This document shows positions 1 through 8,120 of a DNA stretch of 64,000 bases, one piece after another. Source of the stretch: Streptomyces sp. CB02009. GTDB taxonomy: Bacteria; Actinomycetota; Actinomycetes; Streptomycetales; Streptomycetaceae. Below the pieces are notes generated by a model. That model did no database searches. It saw only the letters and a list, made by a program, of their open reading frames with translations, and had not been told where the DNA came from. Location: assembly GCF_001905825.1 (NCBI RefSeq), contig NZ_LIVV01000001.1, positions 1,555,302 through 1,619,301 of the forward strand, written 5' to 3'. The position numbers and the translations under genes are program-made. Position 1 is the first letter of the stretch, and each line of letters starts with the position of its first letter.

Positions 1-619
1 CATCGCCGTCGTCCTCCAAGGCGCCCGTGGCCATCAGGGACACGAGGGTGGGGAACTGGTCGGGCCGGACGACCTGGGCGAGAAGGTTCCCGTAGTCCGT
101 GCCGGACGGGACGATCTCGGTGGTGATCCGGGCCAGGTCGCGGACGGCGCTGGAGATGAACATGGCCGTGGCGACCAGGTTCTCGGCCGCGAGGCCCGAC
201 CGGGCCAGAGGCCGCAGAAGGGCCTCGAACCAGGCCAGTTCGTTCGGTCCGGTGGGGGCTCCGGTGGTCGCCACGCGCAGCATCCACGGGTGGGCGAGGT
301 AGAAGTCCCAGGCAGCGTCGGCCCAGTTCAGGATCTCGGCGCGCCACTCCTGCCCCGACTCCGCAGGGGGACGGCCCTGTGCTCGGTCGGCCATCAGGGC
401 GACCAGCTGGTCCTTCCCGGGGACGTGCCGGTACAGGGCCATCGCGGTGTACCCGAGCTCGCCGGCGACCCGCTGCATCGACACCGCGCCCAGACCCTCG
501 GCGTCGGCCAGCGCGATGGCGGCCTCGACGATGCCGCCGACGCTGAGGGAGGACCGCGCGCTCTCCTTCGTCTCCCACAGGAGCCGGAAGGTGGCCGCCG
601 CGCTCTTGTCCCCTGACAC
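1..619 (-). CDS. TetR/AcrR family transcriptional regulator, C-terminus outside the window
   Basis: The reverse strand reads open from a GTG at 619 to the window edge, about 206 residues. Near residues 25-70 is a TetR-type helix-turn-helix: a helix rich in Ala/Leu, then GLGAVSMQRVAGELGYTAMA and LYRHVPGKDQL, the usual recognition-helix pattern (LYxHVxxKxxL). The rest looks like a TetR C-terminal ligand domain of the tetracycline-repressor type. The GTG lies two bases after the TAG of the membrane-protein gene ending at 622, so the two are almost certainly one transcript. The family normally represses its own operon; an imperfect palindrome overlaps the promoter upstream of the first gene (1328-1344). 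The ligand is unknown. Confidence 0.85.
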   Translation of the reverse strand, partial: MSGDKSAAATFRLLWETKESARSSLSVGGIVEAAIALADAEGLGAVSMQRVAGELGYTAMALYRHVPGKDQLVALMADRAQGRPPAESGQEWRAEILNWADAAWDFYLAHPWMLRVATTGAPTGPNELAWFEALLRPLARSGLAAENLVATAMFISSAVRDLARITTEIVPSGTDYGNLLAQVVRPDQFPTLVSLMATGALEDDGD

Positions 620-621
620 TG

Positions 622-1320
622 CTACCGCCGATTCCCCGAGGCCGATTCCGGTCGCCCAGCATAGTGGCGGGCGTTTCGGTGTTGGAGCAGTGCGATGCCG
701 AACGCGAGGACCCAGTAGGCGTACAGGCTGGCGATGACGGCCGTTGTGCCCCATCCGTTGGCGCTGAAGAACTCTCCGGTGTCATTGCCGAAGTAGAGCG
801 ACGGGACGAACGCGAGATTGATCAGGGCGATGGCGTAAGCCGACCGGGCGGCCCATGGGAACAGCAGTCCTGAGCGTGCAGCGGCGTACCCGGCGGCCAC
901 CAGGAAGACCGCGGTGAGGATGCGGCCGATCGAGCCGTACAGCAGATAGGAGCCCTCCGCGGTGATGGTCGGATCGACCGGCTCCGCGGCGGCTATGACC
1001 TCCCCGGCCTGCAGGGAGTGGGCGACGAAGGTGCCCGCGATGTAGGCCAGTGCCGCGCCGTACGCGAGGTCCGCGACCCAGCCGCAGGCCGGGTCCGCCC
1101 GGCGGACGAGCTCGCGGACTCCGGTGGCGAATCCCAGAAGCAGGACGAGGACGACCAGGCTGAGCATGATGCGCGTCAGCACGTTGGAGTCGGGCGGTGC
1201 CCCGTCATGGACGAAGTAGAGCGGCACCTCGATGACCTGCAGGACGGTGAACGCGACGCCGGTGACACCCGTGAACGTGCGCAGCGGTAAGCCGTCGGAG
1301 CGCGATGCTGTATATGACAT
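622..1320 (-). CDS. Polytopic membrane protein, partner of the TetR regulator
   Basis: About 232 residues with roughly six to seven hydrophobic segments (for example around TRIMLSLVVLVLLLGFATGV and RILTAVFLVAAGYAAA). No enzymatic motif is visible and I do not recognise a named family; Streptomyces TetR operons often pair the repressor with a DUF4386-like or efflux-associated membrane protein. I chose the ATG at 1318-1320 because a good -10 element ends seven bases before it, implying a leaderless transcript; a TTG at 1347 would place the start inside the promoter. Codon 11 is TTA (1288-1290), the bldA-dependent leucine codon. It is the first gene of a two-gene operon with the TetR gene. Confidence 0.75.
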   Translation of the reverse strand: MSYTASRSDGLPLRTFTGVTGVAFTVLQVIEVPLYFVHDGAPPDSNVLTRIMLSLVVLVLLLGFATGVRELVRRADPACGWVADLAYGAALAYIAGTFVAHSLQAGEVIAAAEPVDPTITAEGSYLLYGSIGRILTAVFLVAAGYAAARSGLLFPWAARSAYAIALINLAFVPSLYFGNDTGEFFSANGWGTTAVIASLYAYWVLAFGIALLQHRNARHYAGRPESASGNRR

Positions 1321-1327
1321 AAGCGTG

Positions 1328-1355
1328 AGTGTATGCCGTAAACTCAACGGGTCAA
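1328..1355 (-). promoter_or_regulatory. Leaderless promoter with overlapping TetR-type operator
   Basis: On the reverse strand TTGACC (1355-1350), 16 bases, then TACACT (1333-1328) makes a sigma70/HrdB-like promoter; the ATG of the membrane-protein gene follows seven bases later. The -10 is one arm of an imperfect palindrome, AGTGTA-TGCCG-TAAACT (1328-1344, 5 of 6 arm positions pair). This fits autorepression by the TetR protein encoded second in the operon. Binding is inferred. Confidence 0.55.
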
Positions 1356-1795
1356 CAGAATCCGCTGAGCCGACTGCCGGACCCCCTCGGCCTGGACGCC
1401 CCTCCCTCTCGCCGCAGTCATGCCCCGTGGCCCCGCCGCAGTCACGCCGTCTGGCCCTCGCGCCGCGGAAGCCGAGTCCGAGGGCGGTACGGCAACTGCC
1501 TGGCTCCGAGGCATGCCGAGCGGCGGGGTGCGGACAGGCGCGGTCACGCCGACGAGGATCACGAGTTCGTGGCCCCCGGGATTGCTCTGCGGGGGGACTA
1601 TCGCCGCCCGCTACGGCCCCGGCCGCATCAGCAAACTCATCGCCGCCGCCCGCACCCCCCTCACCTGCGAAACTCAGGATGAAAGAGGCTCACTCAGGGT
1701 CGGAAGTGAAAGGGTGGCCCCCGCTTTTCCGTATTCTCGCCGCATCGGCGTCGGCCGTCTGTTCAGCTCCTCCGGTCGACGCTACTGTCAGGACA
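1356..1795. other. 440-base gap without a convincing gene
   Basis: Open frames exist on both strands, but none has a ribosome binding site, recognisable motif or consistent codon usage. A stretch around 1590-1660 has protein-like composition on the plus strand (GGTIAARYGPGRISKLIAAAR), possibly a relic. The leader of the gene starting at 1796 lies at its right end. Confidence 0.4.
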
Positions 1796-3088
1796 ATGAT
1801 GAAGTTCAGTGGGCAGCCTGCCGTTCCCGCCGCCGTCAAATCGTCATTGCAGTCCTTGATCGACAATCGGAAATCGTTCAGCCCGCAGTTACGTGAATTC
1901 CTCGACCTGGTCGACGGAAACCCCACCTGTCACCTATTCATCGACGCACTCGCTTCAAGCGTCGATGAGCACGGGTCCACCGGTGTGTTCGTGAGTCCGC
2001 CCCAGGCACCGCAGGGCACCCTGATCGCGGAGGCGCTCCTGCTCGAGCCGCAGATGATCCTCGCGCCGCACGAGTCGTTCATCAAGGTGACCGTGATGGC
2101 GGGCCCGGGAACGGACCCGGGTCAGGCAGCGGTCACCCTGCTGCACGAACTGGAGCTCCACGTGGCACCGGCCAGTGACCTGCTCAGGGAGATCAGTCAG
2201 GACGTGCGGTCCGACGACGCCCGACTCGGGCTGGTCCTCGCCTACCTGCGCCGCCCCGACGAGCACGTCGCCCTCGACCGCCAGGAGCAGTACGTCCGTA
2301 GCGCGGCCCGGATCCGCCTGGCCACGGTGGGGAGTTCCGTGCACGACTGGGGCGCCCACCTGATGACGGCTGCCTGCGCGGACGCCCTTGAGCAGTTCGC
2401 GGCCTACGAGACCACCCCGCCGAACCGGGTGGCGAACTCGGTGGAACGCACACGATGGCTGGCGGCCCTGGTCGAAGCCCTTCGGAGCCGTGGCCCCGAG
2501 GCCGTTCTCCAGGCGCAACCGCCGGCCCGGCCTGCGGTCCACGCACGCCCCGCCGTCGAGGGCGACCTGTCCACGCTGGTGGCCTTCAGGACGTTCCAGC
2601 GCGTCGACCCGCTCGACATCATCGACGAGGCGCGGACGGCACACGGCGCAACGGTGCTCGGTGTGCTGGACCTCTACCGGCACCGGATCGTTCCCGCCCT
2701 CCTGGCCCAGGCAGGCCCCCTCGGGCTGACCGACACGATCCAGCAGACGTTCTTCCTGACCTACCACGGCGTGCCGGGCCTGATCGCCTGGGAGGCCGGC
2801 AACACCGCTGCCGGTACCGCCGACGGCAGCCTGGAGGACGTGAAGGTCGTCCCTGCATGGCCACCGAGGGAGCCGGTCTTCTGGCTCACCCGCGAGGAAC
2901 GCACCTCATGGAACCGGGACACGGGCATTCCCCGGTCGGTGCTCGACACCCCGGGCATCGAGAACGGAAGCCACCTCTACGTCGACGGCGTGAAGTACCG
3001 TGCGGCGGTTGCCGACAGTGATCGGGTCGGTGAAACGAGGCTCTTCCCCTACGGCCGCAGATACATGGCGCTGCGCCCGGTCCGCTGA
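1796..3088 (+). CDS. Conserved-looking protein of unknown function, 430 residues
   Basis: The frame is open far upstream, but protein-like composition begins at the paired ATG codons at 1796 and 1799, with a weak AGGA just before. Soluble, no signal peptide. An N-terminal half of mixed alpha/beta character contains LLHELELHVAP near residues 115-125, which resembles but does not match a zinc-protease HExxH. The second half has a proline hinge around residues 245-260, then an aromatic domain with WLTREERTSW and a C-terminus ending YGRRYMALRPVR. It stands alone: divergent from the TetR operon and followed on the other strand by a pseudogene. I do not recognise the family. Confidence 0.7.
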   Translation: MMKFSGQPAVPAAVKSSLQSLIDNRKSFSPQLREFLDLVDGNPTCHLFIDALASSVDEHGSTGVFVSPPQAPQGTLIAEALLLEPQMILAPHESFIKVTVMAGPGTDPGQAAVTLLHELELHVAPASDLLREISQDVRSDDARLGLVLAYLRRPDEHVALDRQEQYVRSAARIRLATVGSSVHDWGAHLMTAACADALEQFAAYETTPPNRVANSVERTRWLAALVEALRSRGPEAVLQAQPPARPAVHARPAVEGDLSTLVAFRTFQRVDPLDIIDEARTAHGATVLGVLDLYRHRIVPALLAQAGPLGLTDTIQQTFFLTYHGVPGLIAWEAGNTAAGTADGSLEDVKVVPAWPPREPVFWLTREERTSWNRDTGIPRSVLDTPGIENGSHLYVDGVKYRAAVADSDRVGETRLFPYGRRYMALRPVR

Positions 3089-3089
3089 C

Positions 3090-3440
3090 CGCGCCGACCG
3101 CCGAAGCACGAGCCCTGACGTTGTCGTCGCCGTCGACGGCGATGCCCCACGCCGCTCCCGCCGCGCTCGTACGGCCGGAGCGGTGTGGTGCCATCGGGGC
3201 GAATCATGATCACCGAGGAGTCGGCAGCGCTGCCCCGGGGGTCGAGAGCGCAGCCTTCGGGAGGCAGGGCTCCCGTGCCTCCGCAGGGGATGCCGACGAG
3301 TCCCGAGTTGGCGACCCACACATTCCCGACGCTGTCCGAGGCGATGCCCATGGGCGCGGGGTCACGGGCGTACCGACACCGGTGAACCCCGATACTGCTG
3401 CGGGCCCTCGTCGCCCTGGATGACTGCCTCCTCGGCGGCT
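3090..3440 (-). pseudogene. Remnant of an NHL/streptogramin-lyase-type beta-propeller protein
   Basis: On the reverse strand one frame reads MGIASDSVGNVWVANSGLVG and later VIMIRPDGTTPLRPYERGG; after a shift another frame reads GIAVDGDDNVRARAS. GIAxDxxGNVWVAN is the blade signature of NHL and virginiamycin-B-lyase-like propellers, which occurs repeatedly in an intact gene of 300 or more residues. Only about two blades remain, in different frames, with no start or signal peptide. It lies tail-to-tail against the 430-residue gene. I call it a decayed fragment. Confidence 0.6.
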
Positions 3441-3499
3441 GGGGACTTGCACGGCCGGCCCGCCGCGCGTCACCCTGATGGTCGAGGGCGGGTGCTCAC

Positions 3500-4375
3500 G
3501 TGCACACCAGCGACGAGATCTACCACCGCGTGCTCTGGGACCCGCGCTTCGACCCCGAGCGGTTCGTCATGGGGGTCGCCGAGCGCGGGGCCCCACCGAA
3601 GCGCGTCCTGCTCGCCGACTTCGCGCCGGGCGGGGAGATCCCCTGGCACCGGGTGCTGTTCTTCGAGGTGGGCGGCCAGGTCGTCTGGGACCGGGCCTCC
3701 GGTGTCGACCGGCTCGACGAGACGCTTGGCGGGCCGGTCGGTCCCAAGGCGGATCCCGCACCCGGCGCGGCCCTCGACGTCCTCGCCGTCCCGTCGACGA
3801 ACCGCACCGCCGTCGCCTGGGTGCCGCCGCCCGAGCTGTGGCCGCCGATCCAGCACATCCGCCGCGCACACGACCGGCAGATCCACCGCTGGCCGCCGCA
3901 CGTCAACGTGCTCTTCGGGTTCGTCCCCGAGGCCGAGTTCCCCCGCGCCCTGCCGCTGGTCGCCGCGGCGCTCGCCGAGACGCCGCCGTTCACCGCCCGC
4001 CTGGAGGGCGTCCACTGGTTCGCACACCGCGAGGACGCTACCGTCTGGCTCGACCCGGCCGCAGCGGATCACGAGCCCTGGGTGCGGCTGCGGGAGTCGC
4101 TGGACCTCCGCTTCCCGCTGTGCGGATCGCCGTCGCGCGGCTTCACCCCGCACCTGTCCCTCGGCCGTACCAAGGACCCGCATGTCCTCGCCCGTACGGC
4201 GGGGGACCTCCTCGGTCCCATGACGGCCCTGGTCGACGGGCTGGTCCTGCTCTCCCGGCGCGGCGACGAGCCGATGCGGGTCCGGGCCCGCATCCTGCTC
4301 GGCAGCGGCGACGTACACCACCCGGAGAGTCCGGCCCCTCCGGGCGGCAACCCGCCGCCGTCAACGCGGGCCTAG
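3500..4375 (+). CDS. MJ1316-type RNA repair domain fused to a 2H phosphoesterase (2'-5' RNA ligase-like)
   Basis: 291 residues from GTG 3500. Residues about 1-75 match the DUF504/MJ1316 RNA-repair domain: TSDEIYHRVLWDPRFDPERF, then FAPGGEIPWHRVLFFEVGG. From about residue 125 comes a 2H phosphoesterase fold with both catalytic motifs, PPHVNVLFGF and TPHLSLGR (the HxN/HxS-T pair that processes 2'-5' or cyclic phosphate RNA ends). A role in processing 2',3'-cyclic phosphate or 2'-phosphate ends of damaged RNA is inferred from the two domains. The last 20 residues are Pro-rich and probably disordered. Stand-alone; convergent with the carbonic anhydrase gene. Confidence 0.85.
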   Translation: MHTSDEIYHRVLWDPRFDPERFVMGVAERGAPPKRVLLADFAPGGEIPWHRVLFFEVGGQVVWDRASGVDRLDETLGGPVGPKADPAPGAALDVLAVPSTNRTAVAWVPPPELWPPIQHIRRAHDRQIHRWPPHVNVLFGFVPEAEFPRALPLVAAALAETPPFTARLEGVHWFAHREDATVWLDPAAADHEPWVRLRESLDLRFPLCGSPSRGFTPHLSLGRTKDPHVLARTAGDLLGPMTALVDGLVLLSRRGDEPMRVRARILLGSGDVHHPESPAPPGGNPPPSTRA

Positions 4376-4391
4376 CAGCGGGCACTCTTCC

Positions 4392-4416
4392 TGGAGGCCC
4401 GCCGCACAGGCCTCCA
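4392..4416. terminator. Hairpin between convergent genes
   Basis: TGGAGGCC (4392-4399) and GGCCTCCA (4409-4416) form a perfect 8-bp stem with a 9-base loop, 17 bases after the stop of the RNA-repair gene and before the convergent carbonic anhydrase end. It has no T-run, as is usual in Streptomyces. Confidence 0.5.
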
Positions 4417-4455
4417 CGGCCGAGCAGTCGAAAGCCGAGCAGTCGAAACGCGAGG

Positions 4456-5109
4456 TCATGCGGACGCGGGGCCCGTCCCTGCCTCGGCTGTTTCGGTGTG
4501 TACGTCGCCGTGGGTGGTGACGATTCGGGCGTTGCCTTCGGTGAGGGCGTAGCCGAGGCCGACGATGGCGACGTCGCCGGATGCGACCTGGTCGGAGAGG
4601 AGTCGGGAGCGTTCGAGCATGAGGTCGACGGTGTGGCGGATGTGTTCGTCGATGATGTCGGTGTCGGCGGTGAGTCCGGCGGTGCGGGCGGCGAGGATGC
4701 TGGGGGTGACGCGTTCGACGATGTCGCGGACGAAGCCGCCGGCGGCGAAGCCGTCTTCGACGGCGGCGCGTGCGGCGGCGACGGCGCCGCAGGAGTCGTG
4801 GCCGAGGACGACGACGAGGCGGGCGCCGAGCACGCTGGTGGCGTATTCGACGCTGCCCAGTACCTCGGTTCCCAGGACGTGGCCGGCGGTGCGGACGACG
4901 AAGAGGTCGCCGAGTCCCTGGTCGAAGATGATCTCGGCGGCCAGTCGTGAGTCGGAGCATCCGAGGATCACGGCGAAGGGGTCCTGGCCGGGGGCCAGCT
5001 CGGTGCGGCGGGCGGCGTCCTGGTTGGGGTGCTGGGGCGCGCCGGACACGAAGCGCGTGTTGCCGGCGAGCAGGGCGTCGAGGGCCACGGCGGGAGAAGT
5101 TCTAGGCAT
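4456..5109 (-). CDS. Beta-class carbonic anhydrase
   Basis: 217 residues. Catalyses reversible hydration of CO2. The zinc site is clear: ILGCSDSRLAAE (Cys plus the Asp-Arg dyad) and VLGHDSCGAVAAA (His and second Cys), with VRTAGHVLG and GSVEYA in the expected places; length is normal for the bacterial beta class. Starts at ATG 5107-5109 with AGGGTGG upstream. No signal peptide, so cytoplasmic. Monocistronic: the Rieske gene upstream on the same strand ends about 180 bases away. A likely role is bicarbonate supply for carboxylases; the neighbours give no specific clue. Confidence 0.93.
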   Translation of the reverse strand: MPRTSPAVALDALLAGNTRFVSGAPQHPNQDAARRTELAPGQDPFAVILGCSDSRLAAEIIFDQGLGDLFVVRTAGHVLGTEVLGSVEYATSVLGARLVVVLGHDSCGAVAAARAAVEDGFAAGGFVRDIVERVTPSILAARTAGLTADTDIIDEHIRHTVDLMLERSRLLSDQVASGDVAIVGLGYALTEGNARIVTTHGDVHTETAEAGTGPASA

Positions 5110-5290
5110 GGGGCCACCCTATGATCCGCCCGACCGCCCCGCCTTGGTGGATAGATCACAACGCGCGACGCGCATCCGGCGCGCGCCTCCCGCTACCTGC
5201 GATGCCCGGAGTCTGAGGCGACGTCCGGCTCCGGAGCTTCGTCCTCGGCCGCAGGGGCGCGGAGCTACCGTCACCGCCGACAGACGTCGG

Positions 5291-6391
5291 TCAGCAGCTG
5301 GGCGGTGTGAGCGGGACCCCGTTGGTGCGCAGCACCTCGCGCACATCGAGAATCAGCGGGAAGACCTCGTTGTTCCGGTCCTCGCCCTGTTCGTCCCACG
5401 CCCTCTGCTCGGCCTCCACCGCCATCCGGTCCTGAGCGAAGACACGCTCCGTGAATCGGCGGATGAGGGGCCAGGCGATGTCGAGTACACCGGGGATCCC
5501 CGGCTTCGCGATGGTCAGAAGACCGTAGGCGTGGTTGGTGCGCTGCTCGGCGTCCTCGGGCACATACGCGACCCAGAGTGAGAACGCGGGCTGCCCGGAA
5601 TTCTCGGGCACTGCCTGCAGCGTCTGGTACGGATACTGCGTGCGCACGGTGATGGCGTCGGGGGAGCTGCTGCCGGAAAGCCCTTCGGCGGAGAGCAGCC
5701 CCGCACCGCGGTCCTTCTTCCCGCCCTGCGGAATGAAGAGATAGCGAGCCTCGACGAACTGCGGCCCGGTCTCGTATCCGAGAAGTTTCGGTTGAATCTT
5801 TCCCAGGATCTTCCGGTGCAGGAACTGATGGTTCATGTCGAGCAGATTCTCGTGCATGAAGCTGTAATGGCAGCGCACGGTGCGAGAGAACGTCATCGTC
5901 TTGTGCTGGGAATCAAAGCCCGGAAGATTCGGGAACTCCGCCTCGGCGGCCTTCTCCGCATCACCCGGGAAAACGAACACCAGGCCGTACGCTTCGCGGA
6001 CCGGGTACGCGCGAACGCCTCGTGGCGGTCTGTCGACTCCCTTGGGAAGGTAGGGGATCTGAGAGATGCGTCCGTTGCCGCGATACGTCCACGCGTGGTA
6101 GCAGCACCGGAGCGTGTCACCCTCCACGACGCCCATGCTCAGGGGCACCTGGCGGTGCGCACAGCGGTCCTCGAGCGCGAAGACGCTGCCGCTCCGCCCG
6201 CGGTACAGGGCAATCCGCTCACCCGCGAAAACGGCGGCGAACGCCTTTCCCCTGGGGACGTTCCGGGAAAGGGCGACCGGATACCAGAAGTCGGGATGGA
6301 TGCCGATTCTTCGGAGGTCCGTGGCGTCGTGAGATCCAAGACCGGCCGACTGCTGCCGGGAACTCGACGAGGTCCCTGGTTCCGCCGTCAT
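5291..6391 (-). CDS. Rieske non-haem iron oxygenase, large (alpha) subunit type
   Basis: 366 residues. Residues about 30-140 form a Rieske domain with the [2Fe-2S] ligands CAHRQ and CCYHAW (CxH...CxxH). The catalytic domain shows the mononuclear iron motif in ENLLDMNHQFLHR (D/E-x3-D-x2-H-x4-H pattern). The region near GKIQPKLLGYE resembles single-component oxygenases of the vanillate demethylase/pheophorbide-oxygenase-like group. It needs a separate reductase or ferredoxin, and none is next to it. Starts at ATG 6389-6391. The substrate is unknown; neighbours (carbonic anhydrase, TsaD-like) give no pathway. No signal peptide. Confidence 0.88.
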   Translation of the reverse strand: MTAEPGTSSSSRQQSAGLGSHDATDLRRIGIHPDFWYPVALSRNVPRGKAFAAVFAGERIALYRGRSGSVFALEDRCAHRQVPLSMGVVEGDTLRCCYHAWTYRGNGRISQIPYLPKGVDRPPRGVRAYPVREAYGLVFVFPGDAEKAAEAEFPNLPGFDSQHKTMTFSRTVRCHYSFMHENLLDMNHQFLHRKILGKIQPKLLGYETGPQFVEARYLFIPQGGKKDRGAGLLSAEGLSGSSSPDAITVRTQYPYQTLQAVPENSGQPAFSLWVAYVPEDAEQRTNHAYGLLTIAKPGIPGVLDIAWPLIRRFTERVFAQDRMAVEAEQRAWDEQGEDRNNEVFPLILDVREVLRTNGVPLTPPSC

Positions 6392-6789
6392 TCACCGCTC
6401 CCTCGTCGTACTGGCTTCCGCTCCGGAAGGTCCTTCGACGCGGCGCGTGGAAGCGCCTCGAGGCCTTGACGGCCAGTCTCCCCGCGTTTGGCTCTCGGAG
6501 CCCAGCTCGGGCGGTCCATTCGGGTCCGGCGCTGGGACGGGGCCTCCGGGTCGCGGGCGCCGCAGGGCTCCTGCGCGCGGAGCCCTGCGTACGGCGCCCC
6601 ACGTACGGCGCCGAACGCGGGGCGGGGCACAGCTGACGGCGCTCGCCTGCGCGCGTGGCGTGGGGCGGGGGGGCCGGTGTCCGCACTCCCGGTCGATCAG
6701 CCCCCCTCGGCTACCTCCGGCGTGCCACGGGACTCTCTTATTGCCCATATATTGCAAGTGCAAGATCTAAGCAGAAGGAGTGGGCAGCA
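6392..6789. promoter_or_regulatory. Divergent intergenic region with TTGCA inverted repeat
   Basis: 398 bases between the divergent Rieske and TsaD-like genes with no convincing gene. Near 6588-6620 the string GTACGGCGCC occurs twice. AT-rich sequence around 6739-6770 contains TTGCA-AG-TGCAA (6752-6763), a perfect 5-2-5 inverted repeat, 27 bases before the TsaD start. It is a plausible operator or promoter core; AAGGAG at 6775-6780 is the ribosome binding site. Confidence 0.4.
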
Positions 6790-7866
6790 GTGGGTGGACC
6801 GATCGTCCTGGGTATCGAGTCGTCGTGCGACGAGACCGGCGCGGGGATCGTGCGGGACGGGAAGCTGCTCGCGCATGTCGTGGCGTCGAGCATGGACGAG
6901 CACGCACTGTTCGGCGGTGTGGTGCCGGAGATCGCCGCTCGGGCGCATCTGCAGGCGTTCAATCCGGTGGTGCGGGAGGCGCTCGATCAGGCGGGGCTGC
7001 GGCTGAGGCAGATCGACGCGGTCGCCGTCACCACCGGGCCGGGTCTCTCCGGCGCTCTCCAGGTCGGTCTCGCCGGGGCGAAGACCCTCGCCTACGCGGC
7101 CGGGGTGCCGCTCTACGGCGTGCACCACCTTGCCGGGCATGTCGCCGCCGACACCCTTGAGCACGGCCCGCTGCCCACCCCGTGCGTGGTGCTGATCGTC
7201 TCCGGCGGGCATACGTCCCTGCTGCTCGTCCGGGACCTGGTGCGCGAGCCGATCCTGCACCTGGGGGACACGCTCGACGACGCGGCGGGGGAGTGCTTCG
7301 ACAAGGTCGCCCGCATCATGGGCCTGTCCTACCCGGGCGGGCCGGCCATCGACCGGGCCGCCCGGGAGGGGAACCCGCGCGCGGTGGACTTTCCCCGGCC
7401 CCTCACGCGCCCGGGTGACGACCCGTACGCCTTCTCCTTCTCCGGGCTCAAGACGGCTGCCGCCCGCTGGGTCGAGAAGCACCGGGCCCAGGGGATCGGC
7501 CTGCCCGTCGCGGACGGGGCCGCCGCTCTTCAGGAGGCGGTCGCCGATGTCCTGACCTGCAAGGCGCTGGCCGCCTGCGCGGCGCACGAGGTGAGGACGC
7601 TGATCGTGGTCGGCGGGGTGGCCGCGAACTCCCGGGTCCGGGGCCTGGCCGAGCAGCGGTGCGCCGCCGCGGGGGTGGAGCTGCGGGTGCCCCCGATGAC
7701 GCTGTGCACGGACAACGGCGCCATGATCGCGGCCGTCGGCGACCTCCTCGTACGGTCCGGCGCCGAGCCCGCCCCGCTGGACGTGTCGATCGACCCGTCG
7801 GCCCCGCTGGAGTACGCCTCCCTGACCCCGCTGCCGCAGGCCGGGGCCGGAGCCAGAGCCGCCTGA
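6790..7866 (+). CDS. TsaD/Kae1/Qri7-family protein (tRNA N6-threonylcarbamoyltransferase-like), stand-alone copy
   Basis: 358 residues from GTG 6790, preceded by AAGGAG. TsaD transfers the threonylcarbamoyl group to A37 of ANN-decoding tRNAs, working with TsaB and TsaE. Family landmarks are intact: [13 protein letters not shown] at the N-terminus, [12 protein letters not shown], the metal-binding VHHLAGH (about residues 111-117), [24 protein letters not shown] and [11 protein letters not shown]. In Streptomyces the housekeeping gene is normally beside tsaB, rimI and alr; here there is no partner, and residues such as [12 protein letters not shown] and the C-terminal tail differ from what I remember of that copy. 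It is probably a paralogue, either redundant or specialised. Confidence 0.85.
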   Translation: MGGPIVLGIESSCDETGAGIVRDGKLLAHVVASSMDEHALFGGVVPEIAARAHLQAFNPVVREALDQAGLRLRQIDAVAVTTGPGLSGALQVGLAGAKTLAYAAGVPLYGVHHLAGHVAADTLEHGPLPTPCVVLIVSGGHTSLLLVRDLVREPILHLGDTLDDAAGECFDKVARIMGLSYPGGPAIDRAAREGNPRAVDFPRPLTRPGDDPYAFSFSGLKTAAARWVEKHRAQGIGLPVADGAAALQEAVADVLTCKALAACAAHEVRTLIVVGGVAANSRVRGLAEQRCAAAGVELRVPPMTLCTDNGAMIAAVGDLLVRSGAEPAPLDVSIDPSAPLEYASLTPLPQAGAGARAA

Positions 7867-7925
7867 CGGAGATGGCCGAACGGGGAGGGCATGGCCGGAT
7901 GCCATGGCCTCCCCGCCGTCCGGCA

Positions 7926-8034
7926 CGGCCGGCTGACCGCTCTGGTCCGGGACGGTCGGCTTGTCCGCTCTGCTCCGGTACGGTCGGCCGTCCGTTTCCG
8001 CCGCTGTACGGTCGGCCGTCCGCTTCCGTCGCCG
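7926..8034. repeat. Degenerate 28-bp tandem repeat
   Basis: Units beginning CGGTCGGC lie at 7953-7980, 7981-8008 and 8009-8034, with a more diverged unit before them. Each unit holds CGGTCGGCCGTCCG-like dyad symmetry, so the array can form several hairpins. It occupies the convergent gap after the TsaD-like gene and may act as a terminator. Confidence 0.6.
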
Positions 8035-8068
8035 ACCGTGGTGATCCGCCCGGAGGGCTCCGTCAGGT

Positions 8069-8120
8069 CACTCCGCTGTCACTCCGCCGACCGCCGCCAC
8101 TCCGCTGTCACTCCGCCGAC
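8069..8120. repeat. 23-bp direct repeat overlapping the amidase stop codon
   Basis: CACTCCGCTGTCACTCCGCC (first 20 bases of 23) occurs at 8069-8091 and 8098-8120, period 29. The second copy encodes the last residues and stop of the amidase; the first is a non-coding duplicate just outside the gene. Confidence 0.75.

Noticed and set aside
1232..1795. Upstream extension of the 430-residue gene to 1232
   Set aside because: The frame is open but Pro/Arg-rich and shadow-like, and it overlaps the divergent promoter; coding composition begins at the ATG pair 1796/1799.
1910..2130. Zinc metalloprotease call from HELELH
   Set aside because: The spacing is HExxxH, not HExxH, and no third ligand context was visible.
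4361..4960. Arg/His-rich frame opposite the carbonic anhydrase
   Set aside because: It is the GC-driven shadow of the carbonic anhydrase gene in another frame, with no ribosome site or motif.
7926..8120. CRISPR-like array
   Set aside because: Units are adjacent or separated by only a few bases, without unique spacers of constant length, and no cas genes occur.
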